From Rhizaria sp. SCN 62-66 (Eukaryota > Rhizaria, unplaced): DNA of 64,000 nt. Below the pieces are notes generated by a model. The model ran no database searches. It worked only from the letters and a program-made list of their open reading frames with translations, and was not told the DNA's origin. The stretch covers positions 124,001-188,000 of the forward strand of contig MEDY01000002.1 in NCBI GenBank assembly GCA_001724265.1, written 5' to 3'. Shown piece by piece: positions 51,201 to 63,700 of this stretch (position 1 is its first letter; each line of letters opens with the position of its first letter). Position numbers and translations under genes: made by a program.

Positions 51201-54200
51201 TGAGCCGCTCTCAGACCCCGAGCAGCAGCAGCAGCAGCTCACAAGGACAGGGACCGGGGCAGTTGTCGCAGTCGCAAGTGCTGACGATTGCCCCAGGGGC
51301 TCTGATCCCTGGTGTGTCACCGACGGACCCCTGCGGCTTAATTTCCCTTTTGCTGTCCCCACATGGCACTCTCCCCGGTACGCGCACAGTGTCGTTCGTT
51401 GTCTCGAAACAAAACATCAATTGAAACTGAGTCATGATACCAACTATTTGATCTTTACCCGATTATATTATACTTCGCTCTCACGTTATCTCTCATTAAT
51501 TTTCTTTTTGTTTTTATGAAAATAGGTCAATTTTCATCGGCCGCAGCCTCTGCTTCCATGGCCGCCGCTGCCGCCGGTTACTACCCCAATCTGGCCACAA
51601 ACACTATCACCATCCCCGGCGGCCGCGCCACTCCGCTTGCCTACGCCCCAGCGCCCCCGGTTCCCACCGCAGCCCGGCCGTCCCTCTCCGCCGGAGCGGC
51701 AGGCGGCTTAACTTCCGTGGAGACCCCCGGATTAACTTCCGGTTCCGACGCCTCGCCGGCTGTTGTGGTGAGCAGCGAGGTTGCTCTCAGCACGCTTAAG
51801 GCAGGCACACTGGTTGATTTGCTCGAATACGCGCTTTTAGAGTTCAAGATTATCATTTACGACCCATCGCCGCAAATCGCTTCGGCGGCCGCTTTGTCTT
51901 TATTGCCGCTGTTGCAGCCGTTCGACTGGGAATGCCCGTTTCTGCCGCTCCTGCCCGCCGCGCTTCACACGGCGCTCGACTCCCCGGTCCCCGTGATCGC
52001 CGGTATCACGACGCTGCCAAGCTGGCTGCGCGGCCCGACTGATTTGCCGCTCGACACTGTGCTGTGGCTGCCGTCGCAGGGCCACGCACTGTGGGTGAAT
52101 CCGTACTTGCACTCGCGCACAGCTGGGCACACGTTGCTCCGCTCACGCTCCACTCTCCACGCCGCCGCCAACAACAACAACAGCAGCAACGCTGCGAGTA
52201 GTGGGAATAGCAACAACAGCAGCATTGCGAGCGCGATGCAGAAGCTTCCCCCTGAGCTGGGCACCGGCCTGGTCGGTGACGTCAACGACGACGTGTACGA
52301 CGCCGCCACGGCCCGTATCATCACCCCTACTCTGCCGCTGCGGCGCCGTCTGCTGGCTCTGCTGCAGCCGCTTGTGGCCGAGCTCGCGCGCGCCGCCGCG
52401 GGCGCCGCCGCCGCCGCTGACGCGCAGGCGGCGTGGGCGCTGGCCACTGACGCGGGTGCGGGAAGTCAGGTCGAGGCGGCCTTTCTCGCCGAGACCGCCT
52501 GGGCCCGCTCCGGCGCCAGCGCTGGCGGCGCGGGCACGCCGACGACGAGCACGGCCATGAGCGGCCTCACTGCGACAGCGGCCGACGCCGACGCCGCCGC
52601 CGCCACGGCCACGACCACGGCTGCCGCGCACGCCGCTGGCGTGCTGGATTACGACTTCGTGTACCGGTCACTCCTCGCGCACTACGGCGCGCTGTACACG
52701 GGCGCGGCGACGGCGACGACGACTACCGCCACGGGCCGCCTCTCGCCCTTCACGCCCACGGCCGCATACGTCGCCGCTGTAGATGCAATCACGGCGTGCG
52801 TCAACGGGTATCTCCTCGCGCTGGCGCTGCATTCGACGCGCACTGTCGTCGCCAACTCGATGGCGCTACACCAGGCGCTGTCCCCGGCCGCCTCCGCCGC
52901 CGCAGCAGCCGCTGCCGCCGCGAGCAGCAGCGCGGGCGCGGGTGGCATGTTTGGCATCTCGTTCAGCGGCGGCGGCGGCAGCGGCATTGGCGGCGGTTTT
53001 GCGACTCCCCAAGCGCGGCTAGACTTTCTGCACGCGCAGCTCGCGCGCGAGGATAAGCTGCGTCTTGCCGCAGCCTGCCAAGTGCTACCTGCCCTACACG
53101 CGCTCATCACCGGTGGACCCCTGGCCGGCCCGCCGCCGCCGCTGCCTGCGTTGCTGGCCCCGCTGCCAGTCGCGGTCTCCGCGGCGACCGCGGCTGGCGG
53201 GCTGGCCGTTGCGCCGCCGCAGTATTCGGCACTCACGCGTCCCCGTCTCGCGCGCGGCTTATCTTCCGCGGCAGGGAGCGGCTTGCCTTCCGACGGCGCC
53301 GCACGCTCGCCCTCGCTGCTCTCGCGCGGCAAATCCTGGGTGAAGAATCTGTTCTCTCCCTCCCGTAGCCGCCCCACGGCCGCAGACGCCGCGGCGACGG
53401 CGGCGGGCGCCGGTGTGCGCGTCGCCAGTGAAGTCACCGCGGCAGTGCCACGGGGCGCGCTGGTGCACCCCCTCGCGGCGGCGGCGCGGCTGCGGTGTGT
53501 GCCGTTCGCGGCTGACCCGGACCTTTCCGGCCTCAGCGCCGGCGCAGAAACTGGAGGGGGGAGCACCCCCTCCAGCTCTGGCTCTACTAGTGCGGTGAAT
53601 GGGTACCGTTTGCTCACGGCCGCCCCGTCGCGGTCGCTGATGCCGCTGCTGACCTCGGGGCTCGCCGCCGCCGCCGCGGCCGCCGCCAGCGCCACCGTGG
53701 CTTCCGGCCGGCCCGTCGCCGCGTCCCCGCTGGCGCTGACCCACGGGGACGACATGACGCTCGACGCTCTCTGCGCACCGCCGCTGTCCGCAGAGACCGT
53801 GGTGACCTCCCTGTTGCCACCACATTGGCCGCCGCTGCCGTCGGTCACCCCGCCGGCCTCCGCCTCCACCGCGGCGTCAGCGGCGGCAAACGCGGCGAGC
53901 GCCAGCGGCAGTGGCAACGGCAGCGGGGACGTGGACGCGTCTGCCGCGCTGGCGCCGCTGCCGCCCCAGTGCGACCTCGCGCTGCTGTCCGATCCCGACC
54001 TGGCGCCCGCCGCGACCGGCGCCGCCGCCGTGGCTGCACTCTACCCCGTCACCGAGCTGCTCTCTCAGTGGTCATTCGACGCCGCCGCGCCGTCCTTCAC
54101 AGCCGGCGAGCGGCTTTTCCTCTTCAAGTTTCGCGAAAAGGGCCAGCTGTTCCCGCACTGGCTCGAGTCGGCCGCCCAGCGCGCCGCCGACCGTACCGCC

Positions 54201-56399
54201 GCACTCGCGGGCACGGGTCCCACCGCCGCCGCGGAAGTTAGGCCGCAGGACCGGTGGTGGGCAACGGGCGGGTGGGACTGCCGGGCTCCTCTTACCGCGG
54301 GCACTGGCGCCGGTGCGGCTCACGGTCACTTTGCACAGTCGTCGGTGGGACCCGGGGCGACGGCTTACGGCGCGGGCCCCGGGTTCGGCTGGCCCCTGCC
54401 CCGCGCGGCGGCGGCGACGCTGAATATGCAGTCCGCGGCGGCGCAGAGCTCGGTGCTCGAGACCCACCGCTACTGGGGTCGGCTGCAGGCGGCTGCGGTG
54501 GCGGCGGAGGCGGCGGCAGTTGCGGCGGGGCGCGGCGTTGGCGGCGCGGCGGCGGCGATGGTCGCTGCTGCTGCTGTGTATAATGACCCTTACGCTGGCA
54601 TTCCGCCCACAACGAGCGCGAACGCTTACGCCAGCGGCGCCGAGACCAATGCTGGTGCGAGTGCGAGTGAGAGTGTGAATATGAGCACGGGATTTGGTGT
54701 GCGTCCGATCAACATCCCCCTCGCGCCGACAGTGCAGCAGCAGCAACAACTGAACAAGCAGATGTCGCAGTCGCAGCTTGTCCTACTCAACCAGTCTCAG
54801 ACGCAGCCGAATGCGCAGACTGCCCAACCGCATCAGCAGCCGAGTGTGCACCAGAGTCTGAACCAGAGTAGCGCTCAGGGTAATTTGCTGCAGCACGCAT
54901 CCCCGTCTGCCAATAATAGCTTTGCGCTGGGCCACCCGGCTGCCCACGGTCAGTCGGCCGGCGCCGGCCTGTTCGATCAGCAGCTGGGCCATGGCCAGGA
55001 CGACTCGCTCGTGCTTGCGCCTGCGGGGCTGGCCCAGTGGTTGCCGTTCCTCAACTCCGCCTCGGCCTCGCCGGCCCCCGGCGCCAACAACGCGAACAAC
55101 AACAACAATAACGACAACAACAATGCCGCGATGCCGTTTGCGCTCGGCTCCATCCCCCAGGCGCAGTCGCAGGCCCAGCTGCAGTCCCACGCGCCGCCGC
55201 CAATGGCGCCTCCGCGGACGCCGGCGCGGCCGATGTCTGCCGCGGGCGGGCGCCGGCCGCCGCCGCCGGTGCCGCAGTCAGCGCAGAAGCCCGGTGGGAG
55301 CGCCAGTCAGTTCCAATTCCAGCCGTTGTTTCTGCAACAGCCGCAGCAACCGCAGCAGCAGGCACAGACCCAGTGGCAACAACAACAGCAATGGCTTCAG
55401 CAACAACAGCAACAACAACAGCAAGGTCAGCAACAGCAGCAGGCGCTGGCGCAGACACAGGGGCAAGCTGCACAGCAGTGGAATAACGACGCTGGCCTGT
55501 TACAGTCATTCTCGACCCCTTTCCTGCCCACAATCACCGCCACCTCTGCCGCCAACGCCTCTGCCGCGGGCCTCGCGCCGCACAGCTTCACCACAGCGTC
55601 CACTGCTGCGCCTGCCCACGGCCACTTCCCGACCCACGGTCAGTTCCCTGCAGGCGGCGCTCATGGTCAGTTTGGCGGCGGTGGGCATGTGCCGGCCGCA
55701 GCGACTGCCAGCAGCGCGGCGAACTCTGCGCCAAATACTGCCACTGCTGCTGCTGTTGTTGGCGCGAGTAGCGCTGACACGATGGCGGCATTGTTGCAGC
55801 AGCAACAGCAACAGCATCAAGCAGCGTTGGCGGCATCACAGGCGCAGTCGCAGGCTCAGCTTTACAACGCGAGCAGTAGCGACAATAACGCGTATCAGCT
55901 GCAGCAGTTACAGCAGCTGCAACGACAGCAGCAACAGCTCCCTCAGTCGTTCTCAGCGGGCCCCTTACATCCGAGCACAGCGAATCCCGGTCTAAGTAGC
56001 TCTCCGATGCCCGACGCGCGCGGCACTCCCGGTCTCGGCGGCGCCAATGCGCAGATGGATCCGGCGACCCTGGTGCAGATGCTGCAGCAACAGCAGCAGC
56101 TGATCATGCTGCAGATGCAGATTCAGCAGCAACAGCAACAGCAACAGCAGCAAGGGCATGAACAGCAGGCGAACAGGAATATTAACGCTTTTGACATGAT
56201 CTCACCTTCTAGCTTTGCGAACAGCGACGGTTACCAGCAGCCCCAGTTCTCTCAGTCGCAGCAGCAGCAACAGCAGTTGCAACAGCAGCAGCAGCAGTAC
56301 TTGCTGCGGTCACTGCCGCAGTCAACAGTCGCGTCTCCGGGCCCGAGTGAGAGCGGCCTGGGTATGTTCGGCGGCTATCCTGGCTACCCACAGATCTGA
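38652..56399 (+). CDS. Giant DENN-domain protein (probable Rab exchange factor), 4 exons, one in-frame UAG
   Basis: Exons are 38652-46372, 46584-49094, 49315-51377 and 51526-56399. All phases match (2, 2, 1), donors are GTACGT, GTACGT and GTACGC, and the end is TGA: 5,722 residues. The frame reaches ATG 38415, but I prefer ATG 38652 (MSAPGTSS) because the sequence before it is AT-rich and leader-like. A likely uDENN part starts near residue 1972 (LFDQIIIVAP) and includes VYGLTLVAYQKL (about 2317) and RYPFFPLMWGVLQVI (about 2385). The cDENN core is clear at about 4170-4265 (LLEYALLEFKIIIYDPSPQ; LLPLLQPFDWECPFLPLLP; PVPVIAGI). DENN modules activate Rab GTPases. Roughly 1,800 residues of low-complexity sequence separate the two halves. 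TAG at 40782 is residue 711. A separate gene starting at ATG 40800 is possible but would leave only 15 nt between genes. Confidence 0.8.
40297..40341. repeat. (TCTAGT)n hexanucleotide serine repeat inside the DENN gene
   Basis: TCT AGT codon pairs repeat in the reading frame to give a poly-serine run. The embedded TAG trinucleotides here are out of frame. Confidence 0.85.
40782..40784 (+). other. In-frame TAG (UAG) codon, residue 711 of the DENN-domain protein
   Basis: The context is QLQLHEY-TAG-RQATAMLQQKQQ. The next base is C. The frame continues without interruption for 1,863 codons to the first splice donor. The DENN motifs lie downstream of it. Confidence 0.9.
40830..40868. repeat. CAG trinucleotide repeat encoding poly-Q in the DENN gene
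   Basis: About twelve pure CAG codons in a row, shortly after the in-frame TAG. Other long CAG runs in this gene lie at 42048-42092 and 43485-43620. Confidence 0.95.
42048..42092. repeat. CAG/CAA repeat encoding poly-Q in the DENN gene
   Basis: A fifteen-codon glutamine run, nearly pure CAG. Confidence 0.95.
44062..44100. repeat. (GCC)n repeat encoding poly-A in the DENN gene
   Basis: Pure GCC codons giving a poly-alanine tract. A helical Ala/Glu/Arg segment follows it. Confidence 0.9.
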
Positions 56400-59300
56400 G
56401 CTTCTTGCTTAGCTTGAGTCTTCTTAATGAGCTTATTTGTTTTTATTTAGTATCAGATCGAATTTCTACTACACTTCCTTTGTAATCCTTCCTGATTTAG
56501 TATGGTCACCACATTCTTTTACAGTACAGTACTTGTCGTTAGAATACATTCCATTTTTCTTTACAGCCGACGCATGCGGAATAATTTTAGATTAGAATCA
56601 GCAGTTGCTGATGTGAAAAATACGGAGGATTTATTCTGGTTAGGCATATTGATAGATAACATCTTCTCATACGCGTTGTAATTATCTGTGTGCTGAGACT
56701 GTTTGTAGTTTAGCATTCCGGAACGAATCCGAAATGGAGTGTAGTAGTTGTACAGATTGAAATTTTCGTTATCGTTGTTGGGTCGCTTTTATCAGTCAGG
56801 TGAAGAGCCACGCTACATACGTACCATCCCATGAAAGGTGGTCCATATGATAACAACGAAAACAAGAAACTATTAACATAACATAACGTAGCAACACATA
56901 AAAAACGTGTGTGCGCGTATGCTGATGCAAATAAAAAATTTAAAGATAAGGTAAAGGACGAAAACGAACAGGTTGTTGTGGATTTGAAAAATGACAATTG
57001 TGACAATGCCGTTAAAGAATTGGCTTTACGGGACACAAAAGAAGCAACGGCTAAAGCACTAAAAGAAGAAACGTCAGATCTGTAAAAAGAAAGGAGAGAG
57101 CAAATAAACGAACGAGAAAACAAAGAAGAGTAACGACAAACACACAGGAGACATCGGACATTACGATGACGAAAGAGGGAGGAAGAGAGTGAGAAAAAGA
57201 GAGAAAAAGACAGATAGAAGTTGAAGCCAGTGTTGTCATTAGTCGAAATAAGTGAGGCAGAAAAGCTGCTGAAGCATGCTGTAAAGAAAAAAGGATTGAG
57301 GGTTGCTGTTGTAGATAAATTGACTGACTATGCGGGAAGTTGGCGATGAGAACGCGTGCCGCAACGTAAACGACAGTACACATCAGGTGCAGTGGGCACG
57401 TGGCGCTTAACGAGAACTAGCGTACAGTCCAGTCAATCCACACCCAAAGACACGATTGGATATGCGCAAGTACGCACGACTAGCCACAAGAGCAGCCGAG
57501 GCTGCAGACGCGTGGTGGCAGTGAAAAATGCACAAATCGTAACGTGTGAGATTAGAAACAGGACAAAGGAACGAAGTAGAAGTGGCGTACAGCGACACAC
57601 TCTGGTTTCTCATCGTGCGCAAGCGAGCAAGCGGAGAGAGTGAGATGTATCGCGACAGATGATGTAAGGGCGTAAGTGAGAGACAAAACAGGATGAAACA
57701 TGATAAGGGGAGATGTGGGTGTCAGGGGGAAATAAGAAAAAAGAGTATCGTCTACAGGGGTGCTTACTCAAAGACCTGTGGTTTTTGTTGCTGTTACGTA
57801 AACAAAACCGACAATCCGAGCGTTGTCTTTTGTCTCTCATCATCTTACGCTCGTTGTCCAAGCTACAGTGTGACTGAGGCAGTGGTAGCACAGCAAGAGT
57901 AACACGTGATTGTGGCCGTAAGAATGATTTATGTGACGAATGTACGACGTATTGCTACGACACTTGCGCGTCACAGTTACACATCAAAGGAGTCGTCATA
58001 TAGAACATTACAAACACGGGGCGCATGTGAAACATACACAAACACACAGTGTGACAAGGACGCTTGGAGTTGTGGGAGTTACGTTGAGATGTGCGATCAC
58101 AATTTTAGAGGAGATGCAAATCATTAATAATAAAAATAACATGTGGTCACAATGCTTCGAGCTGCTGCTAATCGAAGTGGTTCTAAAGCAAGATGACAAC
58201 AGTTGAATCGTGACTTAATGATCGTGAGGTCTCTGTCAAGGAGGAAAACGCATGAAAGATGCGGTAATGCGTTGAGTTGGCGTATTTTAAAGAAAACCAC
58301 GCAAAAAAAAAGTTTCAACGGCGAAAACGGCATCAAAAGGAAGTACAGCAACATGAACAACGACAATGACAGTGAGGAATGTCGAACGTTGCAAAACGAT
58401 CGAATTAGTGAGCGGCAAAAAATAAAAAGAAGATAACTCAGTGAGTTGTGATATACAAGCACCGTCAACCATTTCGAAAACGAGTGCAATTTGAGTGTTG
58501 ATATATGAATGAACAAACAAACAAACAAACAAACAAACGAGAGGAAAGAAACCAAGAGAGAAAAGAAATTGAGTAGATGAATATGAACAAAAACCCCGGA
58601 AAAACACACACACGCAAAACAAACATTGGTCGAACACCGGTCGACAAGACTAATGAGGCTCGATAATAAAAGAAACTTTCGCTCGCTCACTTGCTGTGTC
58701 TACGAGAGCATACACGAGCCAGAGGCTTAGTGTGCTGGGCTGGTGATGTAAGGCGAGGCTAGAGACTAGGTCTAGACTGAACTATCTTATTTTCTCTCGT
58801 TAACATAGTCAAAAGTTAGTGTCGTATACAGTAGTAAACCAATGTTTTAGTTCTGAAAAGGCGGAGGAAGGGACAGTTTGACAGCAAAAATGAAAAACAA
58901 GGGAGGGAAGAAACGGGGAAGAGAAAACCAACTGACAAGAAAAGAAACCAGAGCGGACCAACACAATAATTACACAATAATTAGAGTGTAATCGTATTGA
59001 AACTAACATTACACGAAAACAAATAAGAAATCTGATTCATTGGGCGGCGGCAGTTGTTGCCATCGCCGCATCACAAAAACAGCAGCCAAGAAGCCTCTGT
59101 GAGCAGAAACACAAGAAACACATGATTTGTGTGTCGGATTGAATCAACAGATAAACAAAAACAAAAAACAGTATGGTGATGAATAATGATGATGATAATG
59201 ATTATTGCTGACATGAGAATATGACATGACGAAGATGAAGACCGAAAAAGAGTGAACACAAACCAAAAGAAAAGTGAGAAAACGAATAAACACCAAAAAG

Positions 59301-59416
59301 AGAGATACATTGGTCTGAGTAAATCAACACAAAATACGAGTGGGTGAGGAGTGAAAAAGCACAGCAGGATTTTCGAAGCGAATCGAGTGGCCGCTATCAT
59401 CATAGACTAATCAGAC
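56400..59416. other. 3 kb convergent spacer, A-rich on the plus strand (T-rich toward the kinase gene's 3' end)
   Basis: It lies between the TGA of the DENN gene and the TAA of the minus-strand kinase. From about 56850 to 59400 the plus strand is A/purine-rich, so the minus strand is T-rich, in the sense direction of the kinase. This mirrors the T-rich region after the gene ending at 33467. AATAAA occurs on the plus strand at 56930-56935 and its complement TTTATT at 56630-56635. An AAAC tetranucleotide run is at about 58510-58537. I see no gene in it. Confidence 0.6.
58510..58537. repeat. (AAAC)n tetranucleotide repeat
   Basis: About six AAAC units in the noncoding spacer downstream of the kinase gene. 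Confidence 0.9.
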
Positions 59417-60712
59417 TTAGACTTGAGCTGGTGCGTAACCCGTGCTATTCGTATTACTATTGCTGTTGCTATTGTTGTTCGTGTTATTATTGCTGCTGCT
59501 GCTGAGATTATACGGATAGGGCTTGAGTCCACCGTTGATGTTCCCACTCATGTTAGAGCCAGCGCTGTCGGCGGTCGAGCACATACCGTTGAGGCTGTGG
59601 GAGTGACTGTGCGCATGTGGAAGCAGATAACCGTAACCGTTACTCGCCGCAGCAGCAGCGGCAGCAGCATTGTTGTTATTGTTGTTGTAGACGGCCCCAC
59701 CAGGAGGCTGCCAGCCGGCGTTGTAGCTGTTGTAGCCGCTCAGGCCGTGAGGGTTGGTGCTGTTGGCGCCAGCGGAGTTGGACGCCGGAACACCAAACAC
59801 GGCCCCCTGCCCCTGCCCCTGCCCCTGTTGCTGCTGCTGCTGCTGCTGCTGCTGTTGCATCTGCTGCAGTTGCTGCATCTGCTGCGGAGGGTAGTACCCC
59901 ATACTCGCAGCCGCAGCGGCGGCGGCGGCGGCAGTGAAGTCCATGCCGCCCATAAACGGGTTCGCCGGCGGCATCGTCATCGCTGCAACATTCGCACCAC
60001 TGGGCATGTAAGTACCCGCGGCGGGCATGTAAGGGCCGCCGGCGCCCGCGGTGCCGTTCGCGGCGGCGGTGGTGGTGGCGGGGTTGCTGTTGACGTTGCT
60101 GTTGTATGGAGCAGCGAGCCCCAGAGACATCATAAACGCCCCGAAGTCCACGCCGTTGGCGCCGTTTGTGGCGTTGTACAGGTACCCCCCGCCCGCGGCG
60201 CCGGTGTAGCTCGCGCTGTTGCTGTGGCTGCTGTTGCTGTCGCTGTCGTTGGGACTGGCGTTGGTCGCCGAGCGCACCGGCAGCCCTTGCTGCTGCCCCT
60301 GCTGTCCGTGCTGGCCCTGGCCCTGCTGCAGTTGCTGCTGCTGGCGCTGGTGGAGGGACAGCGGGTGCTGGCGCGGTGGTGTGTGCGCGTACATCCCGAC
60401 CCCACCGGCGTTACCGTTCGCATTCGCGCCCACGCCGAAGTTGAGGCTGGCGCTGCTGTGGCCGAGGCCGGTGCTCATCGCGGCGCCCGTCGACGACGAC
60501 GCGGAGGTCGAGGACGAGGTGGGGGCCAGCGACGGGACGGAGCCGGCGAAGCTGTGGCCAGAAACGCCGGAGACTGTGCTGGCCACGTGGGACGGCGCGT
60601 AGCCGGAGACCATGGACTCGGTGCCAGTGGTGGTCATGCGCGCACCGCTTCGCTGCTGCTGCTGCTGCTGGAGGCTGTAGGGGTACGCGTTGTACGCGGG
60701 GTAGCCAGCCAC

Positions 60713-60754
<42 letters not shown>

Positions 60755-63700
60755 GGGGTAGCCATAGCCGAAGTTGTTGTTGTTGTTCGCGTTAGCGTCA
60801 GCGTTGAAGTTGGCGTTGCCAGCCACAGCCGCAGCGGCAGCGGCCGCCGCAGCGGCGAAGGCTGGATGAGCGCCGGGGCCGTACTGGCCCGGAGGAGCAG
60901 CAGCAGCAGCAGTAGCATTAGATGCGGGCTGAGTGCCGCTGGTGGCGGCGGACATGAGCGTTGCAGCAACAGCCATAACGTCAACACCACCACCGGCAGC
61001 GCCAGTGCTAGCATTGTTAACAGTAGTGTTGTTATTGTTATTGTTGGCGTTATTGTTGTTGTTGTTGTTTCTCAGCGCCATCACAGCAGCTATGTTGCCG
61101 GCAGTGCTATTGCCCGAGTTGTACAGCGCTCCGTTGCCGTTGCCACCGGCATTATTGCGCGCATAATGCGGGCGGTAAACCGCTGCGAACGGCCCGGTCC
61201 CCGTGCTCGTGTCAGACGTCTCGTTACCGCTGCCGTTGCCGCTCGCGTTGCCGCTGGTGGTGCCGCTGATGCTGCCGCTGACATAGGCGCTATTGTACCC
61301 GCTGTTGGGACTCGAGAGATGGAACGTGCCGAAGGAGCCGTGGACGGAGCTCGACGGCAGCGAAGGCGGCGGCAGCATGTGTCCCAGCGCGCCGACCCCG
61401 GACCCCAGCCCGGGGCCCATGGCCATCCCCGTTGGACCACCCCCAGCAATGCCACCGCCGGTCATGGCGGCGGCTCCCATGGAACCGAGCGCGTTGAGGT
61501 TTCCCGTCACGCCCGCGGCGGCGGCGGCGGCAGCGGCGGCCACGGCGGCCGCGGCGGTGTACGGATTCATACCGAGGGCAAACTGATGCTGCAGCGGCAT
61601 GAACGTGCCGCCGTTGCCGTTCGCAGGAGTGGGGATGATTGCGCCTGTGGCGGGGTCGATGCTCATGCTGCCACTGCCGCTGGTGTTGGTGTTGTTGATG
61701 TTGCTGCCGCTGGTGTTCATGTTCCCACTGCCGTCATTGCCGCCAGCGCCGCCGCTGCCGGTGCTGCCCTGCATCAGTGCCAGCGCAAGCGGCAGCGGGC
61801 CGTACGCGCCCGCGGCGCCCGAGGCCAGCACGGCCTGAGCGCCCGCGCGCCCGTGCCCGAAGCCATCGGCCGTGACCACTGCTCCTCGATCCCGCTCGCG
61901 CTCGCGTTCGCTGTAGCTGTGGTGGGAGTTGTCGGAGTGGTTGCCGGTGCTGCTGGATGACGTGTCGCCGCCGGTGCCGGTGCCCGTAAACGACGCAGGC
62001 GTGTAGCCGGCGTAGCCAGACGCGGCGGCGGCGGCCGTGGCGGCGGCGAGCGCGGCGGCGGCGGCCGCGGCGGTGGGGGACATGTGCGGCGGGTTGGAAT
62101 GCGAGAGGGACATCGCCTGCGACGGCCAGAAGCTGCCGCTGTTGCTGTGGGCGCCGACGCTGCCGTTGTTGCTGTACTGCGACTGCGAGTTCGAGTACAC
62201 CCCACCGTGCGGCGACTGGCCAAGCGACTGGGAAATGATGCGTTGTGCCATCATGAAGCAGTGCGCGCTACCGCAGCCGCCGGGGTTGACGCCGTTGAGC
62301 ATACCGGCGCTCATGTTGCTGCTGTTGCTGCTCCCGCTGGTATTGCCGGAGCCGGAGTACGGGTCCTGGTTCGACTCATCACCGCTGCCGCTGCCGTTGC
62401 CGCCGTGGCCGTGGTTCTGGTTGTTGAGAACGGTAGCCAGGCACGTGCACGTGTTGCCGCCCGCGTTGGCGACGCCCGCGGAACCCATGGCACCCATGCC
62501 CGCGGCCCCCCCCGTCGCGCCGGCGGCGGCGTGCGACTGTCGCAGCAGGAGGTGAGCCTGCGCCTGGGCCTGGGCCTGCAGCATCATCATCGCCTGCGCC
62601 TGCGCTTGCGCCTGAGCCTGGGCCTGAGCCTGAGCCTGCGCCTGTGCTTGGGCTTGGAGGTGCAGGTGGGCCTGGATCTGGGCGTGCGCGTACGCGTGCG
62701 AGTGCGCGGAGCCTTCCTTAAGCGCTGCCGCGCGTGCAACACCGCTGTGGAAGTTGTTATTGTTGTTGCTCATGTTGAGATTCACACCGCTGCCGTTGTT
62801 GCTGTTGGCGTGCATCGACACCGAGTTCGCGGTGGACCCGGCGACCGACGAGTACCCGCTCGTGCCGCCGCTGTTGCTGCCGTTGTTGGCGCCGCCCGCA
62901 CTGCGCGGGGCGGCGGTGCTGGCCGCCGCCGTGGAACTGCTGCTGTTGCTGCCGGCGCCGGCGCCGCCCTGCTGCGAGCCGTACGCGTGCTGCGCGGCGC
63001 CGGGGCTGGGCCCGCCAGAGGCCGGCGCGGCGCCGTCGTCGGCGTTGGTGATAAACGGGTGGCGCATGCCTTGCTCGGGGGTCAGCCGCGCCGCGGGGTC
63101 CCACTGCAGGCACTCGCGGATGAACGAGAGGAAGCGGGCGTCAGTCGTCCGGGTCGCGTCTGACAGCGCCTTGGTGCCCGCGTGGCGCACCTTGCCGCGG
63201 GAGTTAGGCACCACGTTCGGCCGGTTGCTGTCGTCGAAGAAGGCGGAGCGGCGCGAAGCGGTTGATAGTAAGCGGGAGGGGGGAACGCCGAAGACTTCCA
63301 TGATGCACTGGATCTGCTCCGTCTCGTCTTCACCGGGGAAAATCGGGTAGCCGGTGTGGAGTTCGACGAGAATGCAGCCCAGAGACCACATATCGATTGG
63401 CAGACCGTAGGGGCACCCGAGGATGACTTCGGGGGAGCGGTAGAAGCGCGACTGGATGTACGTGTACACGCACTCGTTGGCGAAGCATGAGGAGCCGAAG
63501 TCGATGACGCGGATGTTTGACTTAGAAGTTGACTTGAGCAAGATGTTCTCGGGCTTAAGATCGCAGTGGATGGTGTTTTCCTTCTGTAAGAAGCAGAGAG
63601 TCTGCAGCAACTGATGCGCCATACGACGCACGAGCGACAGCGACATGCCACGGAAGTTATTCGCCTTGATGTACTCGTAGAGGTTCAGAGACAGCGGCTC

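Noticed and set aside
59423-61960. 845-residue open frame on the plus strand opposite the DYRK-like gene
   Set aside because: It is the antisense of the kinase tail. GC-rich triplet repeats keep several frames open; the minus-strand frame has the kinase domain and a coherent stop.
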